Source: Stenotrophomonas maltophilia
GTDB taxonomy: Bacteria; Pseudomonadota; Gammaproteobacteria; Xanthomonadales; Xanthomonadaceae
Assembly (NCBI GenBank): GCA_002387845.1
Contig: DGLB01000001.1
Span: 1 to 62,157, forward strand
Reading direction: 5' to 3'
Length of the DNA: 62,157 nt
Made by a program: the position numbers and the translations under genes. The notes beneath the pieces are model-generated. The model worked only from the letters and a program-made list of their open reading frames with translations, searched no databases and was not told the origin of the DNA. Positions 26,769-36,600 of this stretch are shown piece by piece (position 1 is the first letter of the stretch; every line of letters begins with the position of its first letter).

Positions 26769-27371
26769 CGCCAACCCCCGATAAACCTCATCCAATCTAA
26801 GCACCTCGGCCTGCAACACATCCGGCTGCCCGTCATTCACCACCACATCATCAGCCAGCGCCAACCGCGCCTCCCGGCTCGCCTGCGCCGCAATCATCCG
26901 ATCCGCCAGCTCGGCCGTCACCCCATCGCGCAGCATCAACCGCGCATGCTGCACCGCCAGCGGTGCATCCACCACCAGAATCCGGTCCAGCCACGGGTAT
27001 TGCTGCCGCCCCCCGGCCTCGGTCAACAGCGGAATCGCCGCAATTGCATACGGCCCAGGCGCGGCCTCACAGATCTCACGCAGCATCTGCCGGATAGCCG
27101 GGTGGGTAATCGCCTCCAGCGCCTGCCGTTCCTGCGGCGAGGCAAAGATCCGCTCACGCAGGGCAGGGCGGTTCAGCTGGCCATCCGCCAGCAGCACACC
27201 CGCCCCGAAATGCGAAACGATGCGCTGCAGCCCCTCGCTACCGGGGGCCACCACCGCGCGGGCCGCCACATCGGCGTCGGCCACGGTAACGCCCAGGGCC
27301 TCGAAGCGCCGGCTGACTTCACTTTTGCCGGCGGCCACGCCGCCGGTCAACCCAATCACGAACCGGCTCAT
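26754..27371 (-). CDS. coaE: Dephospho-CoA kinase
   Basis: A 205-residue P-loop kinase that performs the last step of coenzyme A synthesis, phosphorylating dephospho-CoA on the ribose 3'-OH. The N-terminus carries the Walker loop GLTGGVAAGKSEVSRRF, followed by DADVAARAVV, LNRPALRERIF, IAAIPLLTEAGG and VVDAPLAVQHARLMLRDG. Length and motifs are standard. pilD lies 10 bases upstream on the same strand, and pilC precedes pilD. The gene order pilC-pilD-coaE is widespread in gammaproteobacteria. The last 15 bases overlap the convergent kinase gene. Confidence 0.96.
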   Translation of the reverse strand: MSRFVIGLTGGVAAGKSEVSRRFEALGVTVADADVAARAVVAPGSEGLQRIVSHFGAGVLLADGQLNRPALRERIFASPQERQALEAITHPAIRQMLREICEAAPGPYAIAAIPLLTEAGGRQQYPWLDRILVVDAPLAVQHARLMLRDGVTAELADRMIAAQASREARLALADDVVVNDGQPDVLQAEVLRLDEVYRGLASGRR

Positions 27372-27381
27372 CGGCAGGTCC

Positions 27382-28245
27382 TCAACGCAGGCCGGACATT
27401 CTCAAATAGCCGTTGATCAGCGGGTCGCCCCACATGAACACGATCCAGCCGGCAATGGCCAGGTAAGGGCCGAATGGGATGGGCGTGGCCTTGTCGCGGC
27501 CGCGTGCGTACAGCCAGGCCGAACCGACAATGGCTCCCACCACCGACGACAGCAGGATGATGGGCAGGATGCCCTTCAACCCGCACCAGGCCCCCAGCGC
27601 CGCCAGCAACTTGAAGTCGCCGTGGCCCATGCCTTCCTTGCCGGTGATCTGCTTGAACAGCCACCACACCGACCACAGCGACAGGTAACCCAGCAGGGCA
27701 CCCAGCAGGGCCGGCTTGGCCGGCATATACAGATTGTCCACGCTGGCGATCAGCCCCAGCCACATCAACGGCAGGGTGAGCTGGTCGGGTAGCAGTTGGG
27801 TACGCAGGTCAATGCCGGACAGCGCCACCAGGAAGCAGCTGAGCACAATCGCCCCGAAGCCCTGCCAGCCAAAGCCAAACTGCCACACGCTGGCCACCAC
27901 CAGCAGGCAGGTGATCAGCTCCACCAGCGGGTACTGGATGGAGATGGGTGCATGGCAATGGCGGCACTTGCCGCGCAGGGCCAGCCAGCTGAACAGCGGA
28001 ATGTTCTCGAACCAGCTCAGCTTGTGCTTGCAGTTCGGGCAGTGCGATGGCTCCACCACGATGCCCGGCGGTGGCGGCTCGTAGATGTCTTCCTCTTCCA
28101 GCACCTCGCGGGCGTCACGCCGCCACTGCCAGTCCAGCCGCTTGGGCAGGCGCAGGATCACAACGTTCAGGAAACTGCCAATCAGCAGTCCCAGTCCGGC
28201 CGCGGCGGGATAGCCGAGGCCGGGGTGCTGGTCAAGAAATGCCAT
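27382..28245 (-). CDS. pilD: Type IV prepilin peptidase / N-methyltransferase PilD
   Basis: A 287-residue bifunctional inner-membrane aspartic protease. It removes the short leader from prepilins (here both PilA proteins, and usually type II pseudopilins) and then methylates the new N-terminal Phe. The first cytoplasmic loop has the paired Cys motifs CPNCKHKLSWFE and CRHC. The catalytic aspartates lie in GIDLRTQLLPDQLTLP and GKEGMGHGDFKLLAALGAW. Eight hydrophobic segments can be traced. It starts 9 bases after pilC ends. Confidence 0.96.
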   Translation of the reverse strand: MAFLDQHPGLGYPAAAGLGLLIGSFLNVVILRLPKRLDWQWRRDAREVLEEEDIYEPPPPGIVVEPSHCPNCKHKLSWFENIPLFSWLALRGKCRHCHAPISIQYPLVELITCLLVVASVWQFGFGWQGFGAIVLSCFLVALSGIDLRTQLLPDQLTLPLMWLGLIASVDNLYMPAKPALLGALLGYLSLWSVWWLFKQITGKEGMGHGDFKLLAALGAWCGLKGILPIILLSSVVGAIVGSAWLYARGRDKATPIPFGPYLAIAGWIVFMWGDPLINGYLRMSGLR

Positions 28246-28254
28246 TGTTACCTT

Positions 28255-29514
28255 TTAGCCGACGACGGCGCCGAGTTTGAAGATGGGCAGGTACATGCCG
28301 ATGACCATGCCACCGACAATGGTACCAATGAACACCATGATCAACGGTTCCAGCAGGCTGCTCAAGGCATCCACAGCGTTGTTCACTTCCTGCTCGAAGT
28401 ACTCGGCCACCTTGAACAGCATGGTGTCCAGCGCGCCGGCCTCTTCGCCGATGGCGGTCATCTGGATCACCATGTGCGGGAACAGGTTCACCTGCTTCAT
28501 CGCCATGTTCACCGGGTAACCCACCGAGACGTCGTCGCGCATGCGCAGCACGGCTTCCTCGTACACCTTGTTGCCGGTGGCCCCGGCCACGATGCCCAGC
28601 GCTTCCACCAGCGGCACACCGGCCTTGAAGGTCACTGCGGTGGTACGCGCGAAGCGGGCCACGGCGCTGTTGTTCATGATCGCGCCGATGACCGGCACCT
28701 TCAGGACCAGGCGGTCCAGGGTGTGCTGCATCTTCGGCGAACGCTTGTAAGCGAACAGCAGGCCCACCACCGTGCCGATACTGATGATGAGCATCAGCCA
28801 CCAGTAGGACACCATGAACCGTGAGGCGTTCACGATCATCTGGGTGAAGGCCGGCAGTTCCGCGCCGAAGCCCTTGAACACGTCTTCGAACTGCGGCACC
28901 ACATAGATCAGCATGATGCAGCTGACCAGAATGGCCACCACCACCACCATGGCGGGGTAGAACAGCGCCTTCTTGATCTTGCGCTTCAGGGCCTCGATGT
29001 TTTCCTTGTATGTGGCCACCGTGTCCAGCACGGTTTCCAGCACACCGGCACCTTCACCGGCCCGCACCAGGTTGCGGTACAACTCGTCGAACTGCACCGG
29101 GTGCTTGCTGATCGACTCGTACAGCGACGAGCCGCCCTCGATGTCGGCCCGGATCGAGTTGATCATGTTCTTCATGCGGACGTTCTTGTGCCCGCTGGCA
29201 ATGATTTCCAGCGCGCTGACGATCGGCACGCCGGACTTCATCATCGTGGCCATCTGGCGGCTGAAGAAGGCAATGTCCTTCGGCGTTACCGTACTGCCGG
29301 CGGCCCCGAACATCGGCTTCTTCTTGGGCTTCACCACATTGGGGGTGATCCCCTGGCGGCGCAGCTCGGCGCGCAGCATGTTGGCGTTCTTGGCCGTCTG
29401 CTCGCCCTTCATCTTCACGCCACGCTTGTCGGTCCCCTCCCAGACAAACGGTTGCAGCTCCATGGTGCTACGCGCCACGGGTTCCTTCTTGATCGCACTA
29501 CGGCTAACGGACAT
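28255..29514 (-). CDS. pilC: Type IV pilus inner-membrane platform protein PilC
   Basis: A 419-residue polytopic platform protein that couples the PilB/PilT motors to pilin extraction and insertion. Two T2SSF domains are seen: IAFFSRQMATMMKSGVPIVS near residue 80 and ARTTAVTFKAGVPLVEALGI near residue 285. Each is followed by hydrophobic helices (VVVVAILVSCIMLIYVVPQF; LIMVFIGTIVGGMVIGMYLP). The start is set at 29514, where a GGGGAG site precedes; the longer in-frame start lies in noncoding sequence shared with the pilA regulatory region. It is divergent from pilA and forms a unit with pilD and coaE. Confidence 0.95.
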   Translation of the reverse strand: MSVSRSAIKKEPVARSTMELQPFVWEGTDKRGVKMKGEQTAKNANMLRAELRRQGITPNVVKPKKKPMFGAAGSTVTPKDIAFFSRQMATMMKSGVPIVSALEIIASGHKNVRMKNMINSIRADIEGGSSLYESISKHPVQFDELYRNLVRAGEGAGVLETVLDTVATYKENIEALKRKIKKALFYPAMVVVVAILVSCIMLIYVVPQFEDVFKGFGAELPAFTQMIVNASRFMVSYWWLMLIISIGTVVGLLFAYKRSPKMQHTLDRLVLKVPVIGAIMNNSAVARFARTTAVTFKAGVPLVEALGIVAGATGNKVYEEAVLRMRDDVSVGYPVNMAMKQVNLFPHMVIQMTAIGEEAGALDTMLFKVAEYFEQEVNNAVDALSSLLEPLIMVFIGTIVGGMVIGMYLPIFKLGAVVG

Positions 29515-29875
29515 ACAGGGCTCCCCAGCCACGCCATCCCCAGGCGGGCTTCTGCGCCGCATGGTAGCTGGTTCCGGGCCATCATGGCATCCCTGGGGGC
29601 GGGACAATCCGTGACCGGAGTCCAGGACCGTGACGGTCACAAGGTGACGCAGGGCGTCACAATGCCGGTTGTGTCGCATTTTGCCCGTTGGGGGGTTCCA
29701 ATCCGCCAGATTGCTGCCATCATTGCGCCCGGGGAATGCTGGGGAGCATTGCTGAGAAGTTGGCACGCAACCTGCTTTGATCCACCCGCACGGGCAGTCG
29801 CCTTGCTCAGCCGGTCCGCCGGCCAGGCCCTGATCCAGTGTTCACTTTATTTACCTACCTCTAGGGGATGTACTC
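29515..29875. other. Divergent pilC-pilA intergenic region
   Basis: This 361-base region between the divergent pilC and pilA genes contains the sigma-54 promoter at 29761-29776. It also contains two G/C-rich inverted repeats built from GTGAC and GTCAC near 29605-29665. No gene is seen. PilR-type activator sites would be expected upstream of the sigma-54 promoter, but I could not assign them. Confidence 0.5.
29761..29776 (+). promoter_or_regulatory. Sigma-54 promoter of the first pilA gene
   Basis: TGGCAC-N5-CTGCT matches the -24/-12 consensus TGGCAC-N5-TTGCW with one mismatch; the invariant GG and GC are 12 bases apart. Pilin genes are classic sigma-54 targets activated by PilSR. Confidence 0.8.
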
Positions 29876-30301
29876 ATGAAGAAGCAGCAGGGCTTTACCC
29901 TGATCGAACTGATGATCGTTGTGGCCATCATCGCCATCCTGGCCGCCATTGCGATCCCGCAGTACAACGACTACACCGCTCGTGCGCAGATGTCGGAAGC
30001 CTACACCCTGGCCAGCGGCCTGAAGACCCCGATCGCTGAAGCCTATGCCCAGGACAACGGCGCAACTTCGTGCGCGGTTCCGGGCAGCGCCGTGACCACC
30101 GGCAAGTACGTTGCCTCCGTCGCCACCTCGGGTGCCTGCGTGGTTACCGCCACCATGAAGTCGACCGGCGTCAACTCGAAGGTTGCTGGCAAGGCCGTGG
30201 CCCTGACCTTCAACCCGACCTCGGGTGCCTGGACCTGCTCCACCACGGCTCCGACCGAAGTGCAGCCGAAGGCCTGCTCCACCGCGTCCGGCACCCCGTA
30301 A
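29876..30301 (+). CDS. pilA: Type IV major pilin PilA (first copy)
   Basis: A 141-residue class IVa prepilin. It has the short basic leader MKKQQG, the cleavage site before FTLIE, the essential Glu5 and the hydrophobic helix ELMIVVAIIAILAAIAIPQY. It then has the beta-sheet head with Cys residues (TSCAVPG, GACVVT, WTCSTT, KACSTA) that can form disulfides. PilD processes it and PilB/PilC assemble it into the pilus. A sigma-54 promoter lies about 90 bases upstream and a strong terminator follows the stop. A second pilin gene with an almost identical first 40 residues starts 108 bases later. Confidence 0.96.
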   Translation: MKKQQGFTLIELMIVVAIIAILAAIAIPQYNDYTARAQMSEAYTLASGLKTPIAEAYAQDNGATSCAVPGSAVTTGKYVASVATSGACVVTATMKSTGVNSKVAGKAVALTFNPTSGAWTCSTTAPTEVQPKACSTASGTP

Positions 30302-30323
30302 CGGGAACGGCGTGATGAAAAAG

Positions 30324-30351
30324 GCCCCGGCAGCGCCGGGGCTTTTTTTTT
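30324..30351 (+). terminator. Terminator between the two pilin genes
   Basis: GCCCCGGC, AGC loop, GCCGGGGC is followed by nine T residues. The last T is also the first base of the next sigma-54 promoter. Confidence 0.93.
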
Positions 30352-30366
30352 GGCACGAAACTTGTA
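30351..30366 (+). promoter_or_regulatory. Sigma-54 promoter of the second pilA gene
   Basis: TGGCAC-N5-TTGTA matches the sigma-54 consensus except that the conserved -12 GC is GT. It starts within the T-run of the preceding terminator, so the second pilin is controlled separately from the first. The altered -12 base suggests a weaker promoter. Confidence 0.65.
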
Positions 30367-30409
30367 ACTCATTCCCGTACATCCTTCCGTCGCGCCGGGG
30401 AGCGCACCC

Positions 30410-30829
30410 ATGAACAAGCAGAACGGCTTCACCCTGATTGAACTGATGATCGTGGTGGCCATCATCGCCATCCTGGCCGCCATCGCCATCCCGCAGTACA
30501 ACGACTACACCGCGCGCAGCCAGCTTTCCGAAGCGGTCACGTTGCTGGGTGGCCTGAAAACCTCGGTGGCGGAGCAGTTCGCCAATGACAACAGCGGCAG
30601 CTCCTGCTCGCTGCCTGCGACCGCAGTCACCACTGGGAAGTACGTGACATCGGTTCTGCCCACGGCTGGCACGCCCTGCGTCATCGTGGCGACCATGAAG
30701 GCCACCGGGGTTAACAGCAAGATAGCCAGCAGCACTGTAACCATTACCTATGCTCCTGCCGCTGGCGTGTGGGAGTGCAAAACCAGCGCCCCGGCCGAAG
30801 TGGCTCCCAAGGCCTGTCCGCACGGTTGA
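30410..30829 (+). CDS. pilA: Type IV pilin PilA (second copy)
   Basis: A 139-residue prepilin with leader MNKQNG cut before FTLIE. Its helix is identical to that of the first copy through IPQYNDYTAR, but the head differs (QLSEAVTLLGGLKTSVAEQF, GSSCSLPATAVTTGKYVTSV, WECKTSAPAEV). A GGGGAG ribosome site precedes the ATG. Its own sigma-54-type promoter and the terminator before it show independent expression. Two pilins with the same helix but different surfaces could form mixed or alternative pili. Confidence 0.95.
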   Translation: MNKQNGFTLIELMIVVAIIAILAAIAIPQYNDYTARSQLSEAVTLLGGLKTSVAEQFANDNSGSSCSLPATAVTTGKYVTSVLPTAGTPCVIVATMKATGVNSKIASSTVTITYAPAAGVWECKTSAPAEVAPKACPHG

Positions 30830-30936
30830 TGCGGGCCCCTGTGCCGCACCGGCAGTGCGCAGAGTGCTAAGCTGCCGGTCGCGCCTTGGGGAAGGCGTGC
30901 CCGCCAGTGCGCGGGTGGCAACAGAGGCGATCGGGG

Positions 30937-31773
30937 ATGATTCCGTCCAGTACCAGTTACAACCTGACCCAACAGGCCATCACCGGCCTGTCCACGGTGA
31001 TGCCGGAAGTGGGCGCGTTCCTGCTGCTGGCCGCCCTTCTGCACCGGCGCAACCTGGTGGGCATGCTGAAGCGGCTGCTGCCGCCGGGCGTGCACGTCAA
31101 TGTATTGTCATGTGTGCTGGACGTGCTGCTGGTCGGCCCATTGATGGCCTTGATCATTATGTGGATGCAGGGCGCGCTGTACCAGCCGGCGAACAACTGG
31201 CTTGGGGCTTTCTGGCATGACCTGCCGCCGTGGTTGGTGATTGTGGCGGTGCTGTTCCTCGGCGACGGCATTGCCTACTTCCGGCATCGCCTGGAGCATT
31301 CGCGCTGGTTGTGGCCGTTCCATGCCATGCACCACAGCGACCGCGAAATGACCTGGTTCACGCTGTACCGCTTTCACCCGCTGAACCGGCTGAGCACCGT
31401 GCTCATCGACATGGGCATGTTGCTGCTGTTGGGCTTCCCGCCGTGGGCGTTGTATGTCAACGCCATCATCCGCCACTACTACGGGCTGTTCATCCATGCC
31501 GACGTGCCGTGGACGTACGGCTGGCTGGGGCGGGTGTTCGTCTCGCCGGCCATGCATCGCTGGCACCACGTGCGCCAGGGCGAGGGCGTGGGCACCAACT
31601 TCGCCACCGTGTTTTCGGTGTTCGACCAGTGCTTCGGCACCTGGTACGTCCCTTCGGCCTGCAACGTGCCCATCGGCCTGCCGGGGCCGGGCCACGATTC
31701 CTTCGTCTACCAGTTGTGGGAGCCGTTCAGCCTCGGTGCCCGGCGCTGGCTGAAGCTGGCCCTGCGAAGGTAA
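30937..31773 (+). CDS. Sterol-desaturase / fatty-acid-hydroxylase superfamily protein
   Basis: A 278-residue membrane di-iron oxygenase-like protein. Its histidine clusters are FRHRLEHS near residue 112, HAMHHSD near 130 and HRWHHV near 208, the tripartite His motifs that bind two irons in this superfamily. Hydrophobic segments precede and separate them (VLDVLLVGPLMALIIMWM; MGMLLLLGFPPWALYV). Members hydroxylate or desaturate lipids, carotenoids or sterols at the membrane. The start at 30937 gives a normal length. It sits between pilin genes and pilB on the same strand but has no obvious pilus role. Confidence 0.87.
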   Translation: MIPSSTSYNLTQQAITGLSTVMPEVGAFLLLAALLHRRNLVGMLKRLLPPGVHVNVLSCVLDVLLVGPLMALIIMWMQGALYQPANNWLGAFWHDLPPWLVIVAVLFLGDGIAYFRHRLEHSRWLWPFHAMHHSDREMTWFTLYRFHPLNRLSTVLIDMGMLLLLGFPPWALYVNAIIRHYYGLFIHADVPWTYGWLGRVFVSPAMHRWHHVRQGEGVGTNFATVFSVFDQCFGTWYVPSACNVPIGLPGPGHDSFVYQLWEPFSLGARRWLKLALRR

Positions 31774-31804
31774 TGCCAACGGCGGCCGGCAACGGCCATG
31801 TACC

Positions 31805-33568
31805 ATGTCCACTCCACCTGTTACCCGAATGCCGATGAATACCACTGCCGCAACCGTCAATCTCGTAGGTATCACCGGCATTGCCCGCCGCCTGGTGCAG
31901 GACGGCGCGCTGGACGAGGCCGCCGCGCGCGACGCCATGTCCAAGGCGGCGGCGGCCAAGCAGCCGCTGCCGCAGTATTTCGCCGACAAGAAGCTGGTGA
32001 CTTCGGCACAGTTGGCCTCGGCCAATGCGCTGGAATTTGGCATGCCGCTGCTGGACGTGAGCGTGTTCGACGCCGCCCAGAGCGCCATCAGCCTGATCAG
32101 CGAAGAGCTGCTGCGCAAACACCATGTGCTGCCGCTGTTCAAGCGCGGCGGCAAGCTGTTCGTGGGTACCAGCGACCCCACCCATTCGCTGGATGAGATC
32201 AAGTTCCACACCAATCTGGTGGTGGAACCCATTCTGGTGGACGAAGAGCAGATCCGCCGCACGCTGGAACAGTGGCAATCCAAGCACGACACGCTGGGTG
32301 CCGGCCTGGGCGGTGGCGACGACGACGGCATGGGCGACCTGGATGTGGCCGGTGGCGACGAAGATGGCGGCGGCACGGAGTCCGGTGTGGACGCCAAGGG
32401 CGACGACACCCCGGTGGTGAAGTTCGTCAACAAGGTGCTGGTGGACGCCATTCGCAAAGGGGCCTCGGACATCCACTTCGAACCCTATGAAGACGACTAC
32501 CGGGTGCGTTTCCGCATCGACGGCCTGCTCAAGAACGTGGCCAAGGCCCCGGTCAAGCTCAACCAGCGCATTGCCGCGCGCCTGAAGGTGATGTCGCAGC
32601 TGGATATCGCTGAAAAGCGCGTGCCGCAGGACGGACGCATCAAGCTCAACCTGTCCAAGACCAAGCAGATCGACTTCCGCGTCAGTACGCTGCCCACGCT
32701 GTTCGGCGAAAAGATCGTGCTGCGTATTCTGGACGGCAGCGCGGCCAAGCTGGGTATCGACAAGCTGGGTTACGAAGCGGTGCAGCAGCAGCTGTTCCTG
32801 GAAGCCATTCACAAGCCCTACGGCATGGTGCTGGTCACCGGCCCCACCGGCTCGGGTAAAACCGTGTCGCTGTATACCGCGCTGGGCATCCTGAACGACG
32901 AAACGCGCAACATCTCCACCGCCGAAGACCCGGTGGAAATCCGTCTGCCCGGCGTCAACCAGGTGCAGCAGAACACCAAGCGCGGCATGACCTTCGCCGC
33001 CGCGCTGCGCTCGTTCCTGCGACAGGATCCTGACATCATCATGGTCGGCGAAATCCGCGACCTGGAAACCGCGGAAATCGCCATCAAGGCCGCGCAGACC
33101 GGCCACATGGTGCTGTCCACCCTGCACACCAACGACGCCCCGCAGACCATTGCGCGTCTGATGAACATGGGTATCGCGCCTTACAACATCACCAGCTCGG
33201 TCACCCTGGTGATCGCCCAGCGCCTGGCGCGCCGCCTGTGCAACAACTGCAAGCGCCCGGTGGACCTGCCGGCCAATGCGCTGCTGGCCGAAGGCTTCAC
33301 CCAGGCCCAGATCGATGCCGGCATCACGTTGTATGAGCCGGTGGGCTGCGACGAATGCACGGAAGGCTACAAGGGCCGTACCGGTATTTACCAGGTGATG
33401 CCGATGAGCGATGAGATCTCGGTGATCGTGCTGGCCGGCGGCAACGCCATCCAGATTGCCGAGGCCGCGCAGAAGGCGGGCATCAATGACCTGCGCCAAT
33501 CGGCCCTGGTCAAGGCGGCTGCTGGCACCACCAGCCTGGCCGAAATCAACCGTGTGACCAAGGATTGA
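31805..33568 (+). CDS. pilB: Type IV pilus extension ATPase PilB
   Basis: An approximately 587-residue hexameric ATPase that powers pilus assembly from the cytoplasmic face. The N-terminal T2SSE domain begins LVGITGIARRLVQDGALDE. The motor carries Walker A GPTGSGKTVS, the Asp box ILNDETRNISTAEDPVEI, Walker B QDPDIIMVGEIRD and the His box GHMVLSTLHTNDA. A tetracysteine zinc site (CNNCKR and CDECTEGYKG) is typical of PilB and distinguishes it from PilT. The start may instead be the ATG at 31835, giving 577 residues. pilS/pilR, which I would expect nearby, are not in the window; the next gene is unrelated. Confidence 0.95.
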   Translation: MSTPPVTRMPMNTTAATVNLVGITGIARRLVQDGALDEAAARDAMSKAAAAKQPLPQYFADKKLVTSAQLASANALEFGMPLLDVSVFDAAQSAISLISEELLRKHHVLPLFKRGGKLFVGTSDPTHSLDEIKFHTNLVVEPILVDEEQIRRTLEQWQSKHDTLGAGLGGGDDDGMGDLDVAGGDEDGGGTESGVDAKGDDTPVVKFVNKVLVDAIRKGASDIHFEPYEDDYRVRFRIDGLLKNVAKAPVKLNQRIAARLKVMSQLDIAEKRVPQDGRIKLNLSKTKQIDFRVSTLPTLFGEKIVLRILDGSAAKLGIDKLGYEAVQQQLFLEAIHKPYGMVLVTGPTGSGKTVSLYTALGILNDETRNISTAEDPVEIRLPGVNQVQQNTKRGMTFAAALRSFLRQDPDIIMVGEIRDLETAEIAIKAAQTGHMVLSTLHTNDAPQTIARLMNMGIAPYNITSSVTLVIAQRLARRLCNNCKRPVDLPANALLAEGFTQAQIDAGITLYEPVGCDECTEGYKGRTGIYQVMPMSDEISVIVLAGGNAIQIAEAAQKAGINDLRQSALVKAAAGTTSLAEINRVTKD

Positions 33569-33662
33569 CCCGTGCGGGCCGTTGCGGCCCGCGCAACCGC
33601 ATCGGCCGGTGGGGACCGGCCGGTGATGGCGCACCATTCAACTTAGAACGGAGTAGACCGGC

Positions 33663-36600
33663 ATGACGCAGGGGAAGAGCAGGACGGGAACGTGGTTGCT
33701 GTGGATTTTCATCCTTTCCGGCTTCTCAGGGCTGATCTACCAGTCCATATGGACCCAGTATCTGGGTCTGTTCCTGGGGCATTCCTCACACGCGCAGTCG
33801 CTGGTGCTCATTCTGTTCATGGGCGGCATGGCCGTGGGCGCGTGGCTGGTCAGCCGTTGGAGTGCAAAAGTGCGCCGGCCGCTGCTGGCCTATGCGCTGA
33901 TCGAGGTGGTGATTGGCCTGCTGGGCCTGTGCTTTGATGGCATCTACCAGGGCCTGACCGGCTGGGCCTATGCGCAGTTGCTGCCCATGCTGCCGGCCGG
34001 GCAGCTGCAACTGGTGCGTTGGCTGCTGGCCGCCGTACTGGTGCTGCCGCAGTGCATTCTGCTGGGGGCGACCTTCCCGCTGATGAGCGCCGGCTACATC
34101 CGCCTGCAGGAACACGCCGAAGGGCGGGTGCTGGCCGGGCTGTACTTCTCCAACAGCCTGGGCGCGGCCATCGGCGCGCTGGCTTCCACCTACCTGCTGC
34201 TGCCCGCCATTGGCCTGCCTGGCACGGTGTTCTCGGCCGGCCTGATCAACATTGTGGTGGCCTTCCTGGTGTACCCGCTGAGCAAGCGCGAAGAGGGGGA
34301 TGAGGGCGTTGTGTCGCCGGCATCGGCCACTGCCTCCGCCACGCTGGCGCTGCCGCGCCCGGTGCTGGTTCTGCTGGTGGCGGGGCTGACCGGGGCGGCC
34401 TCGTTCGTGTACGAGATCACCTGGATCCGCATGCTGTCGCTGGCACTGGGCACCACCATCCACTCGTTCGAGCTGATGCTGGCCGCTTTCATTCTTGGCA
34501 TTGCCCTGGGCGGCCTGTGGCTGAAGAACCGCGCTGATCGCCTGGTGTCGCCGCTGGCCACCGCCGGCTGGATCCAGGTATGGATGGGCATTGCCGCGTT
34601 GGGTTCGATGTTTGTCTACGCCAACGCCTTCGAGTGGGTGGGCTGGCTGATGCGAGTGATCAGCCACAGCGCCGAAGGCTATGGGCTGTTCAATGTGGCC
34701 AGCGCTGCCATCGCGCTGCTGGTGATGTTCCCGGCCGCGTTCTTCGCCGGCATGACCCTGCCGCTGCTGACCCTGGCGCTGCTGCGTCAGGGGCATGGCG
34801 AAAAGGCCATTGGCCAGGCCTACGCGTTCAACACCGTCGGCGCGATTGTAGGCGTGCTGGCCGCCGTGCACCTGCTGATGCCGCTGCTGGGGCTGAAGTA
34901 CGCCCTGCTGACTGCCGCGGTGGTGGATATCGGCCTGGGCCTGGTACTGCTGGCCCGCTACAGCCCGGCGCAGGCGCGTCGCGCCGCGCCCTGGGTGCCG
35001 GCGGTGGCGGTTTCAGCGGTGGCCGTGGTGGGCGCAGCCGTGCTGGTCAGCTTCGATCCGGCCGTATTGAATTCCTCCGTGTACCGCAGCGGAGCCACCA
35101 CGCTGGGCGGCAGCGCGCAGGTGGTGTATCACCAGGACGGCAAGACCGCCACCGTCGCCGTGTTCGACTTCGGTGCCAAGGGCCAGGAGGTGCGTCGTAT
35201 TGCCACCAACGGCAAGGTGGATGCGGCCATCGCCATGCATGCCAACCAGCCGGCAACGCCGGACGAATCCACCATGGTGCTGCTGGCGGCGTTGCCGCTT
35301 TCCATGCGCGAGCAGTTCGACCGTGTAGGCGTGATCGGCTTTGGCTCGGGCATGACCACCCATACGCTGATGGGCCACGCCAAGGTGGGCCGGGTGGACA
35401 CGGTGGAGATCGAGCCGGCCATGATTGAAGGCGCGCGCCACTTCGGCCCGCATGTGGCGCGCGCGTTCACCGACCCCCGTTCGCACCTGATCATCGACGA
35501 TGCCAAGGCGTACTTCGCCTCGGTGCCGAACAAGTACGACCTGATCATCTCCGAGCCATCCAACCCGTGGATGGGGGGCACCGCCTCGTTGTTCAGTACC
35601 GAGTTCTACCAGTACATCCCGCAGCAGCTCAATCAGGATGGCCTGTTTGTGCAGTGGCTGCAGCTGTATGAAATCACTCCGGAACTGGTCAACTCGGTGC
35701 TGTCAGCGTTGCTGGCCAACTTCAGCGACGCGCGCGCCTACCTGGCCGATACGGGGGACTTGATTCTGGTGGCCTCGCCGCACGGCAAGGTGCCGGAGCT
35801 GGGTGGCAATGTGTTCAAGCAGCCGCTGTTGGCGGCCGACCTGGCCCGTATCGGGGTAGGCGACCTGCGTGGCCTGCAGGACACCGTGGTGATGAACCGG
35901 CAGGGGCTGGAGGGCTATCTGGCGCTGTACCCGCACCGGATGAACTCGGATATGTACCCGGTGCTGAAGCTTGAGGCACCGCGTGCCCGTTTCGAGCGTG
36001 CCCAGGTGTCGGATTTCCATGCATTGGGCACCGCGCCCTGGCCGCTGGTGCGCTATTTCGGTGGCCCAGCCCCCCGCACCGGCCAGGAAGGCGATACCAA
36101 CCGGTTGACGCTGGGCAAAGTGAGGCAGGACCAAGCAGCTGGCGAGCTGTTTGCCGCGCTGGTGGAAGGCAGCAAGGCAGCGCCTGCAGCCATGTCGGAA
36201 CTGGATGCCCTGCAGGTGGACGCGCTGCGTGGCCTGGCCGCGTCCTGCCAGCTGGGGCAGCGCCCGCAGCGAAACGCCACCATGATTTTCTCGCTGGCCA
36301 GCAAGACCACCGCCTACCTGGACCCGGCACGGCTGCAGCGGATGTGGGGCAAGCCGGAGTGGCTGAACTGCGCCGCCGGTGAACCGACGGTGGACAATGC
36401 GCTGGCACTGGTGGCAGCGGTGGCTGAAGACCGCCATGCCGACGTGGTACGCATTGGCCAGGAGCTGCTGGAGGGCGAGCACGGCGCTGCCGTGCTGCAG
36501 GAAGGCGAAGCCGCGTTCTATGTGATGGGGGCCATGCAGTACGCCGCGCTTTCGGCCCGCCAGCCGGAGGTGGCGCAGGGGCTGGTGGAGCGTTATTGGA

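Noticed and set aside
29605..29665. CRP/Clp-type site in the pilC-pilA gap
   Set aside because: The GTGA and TCAC half-sites are present but the spacer is nine bases rather than six.
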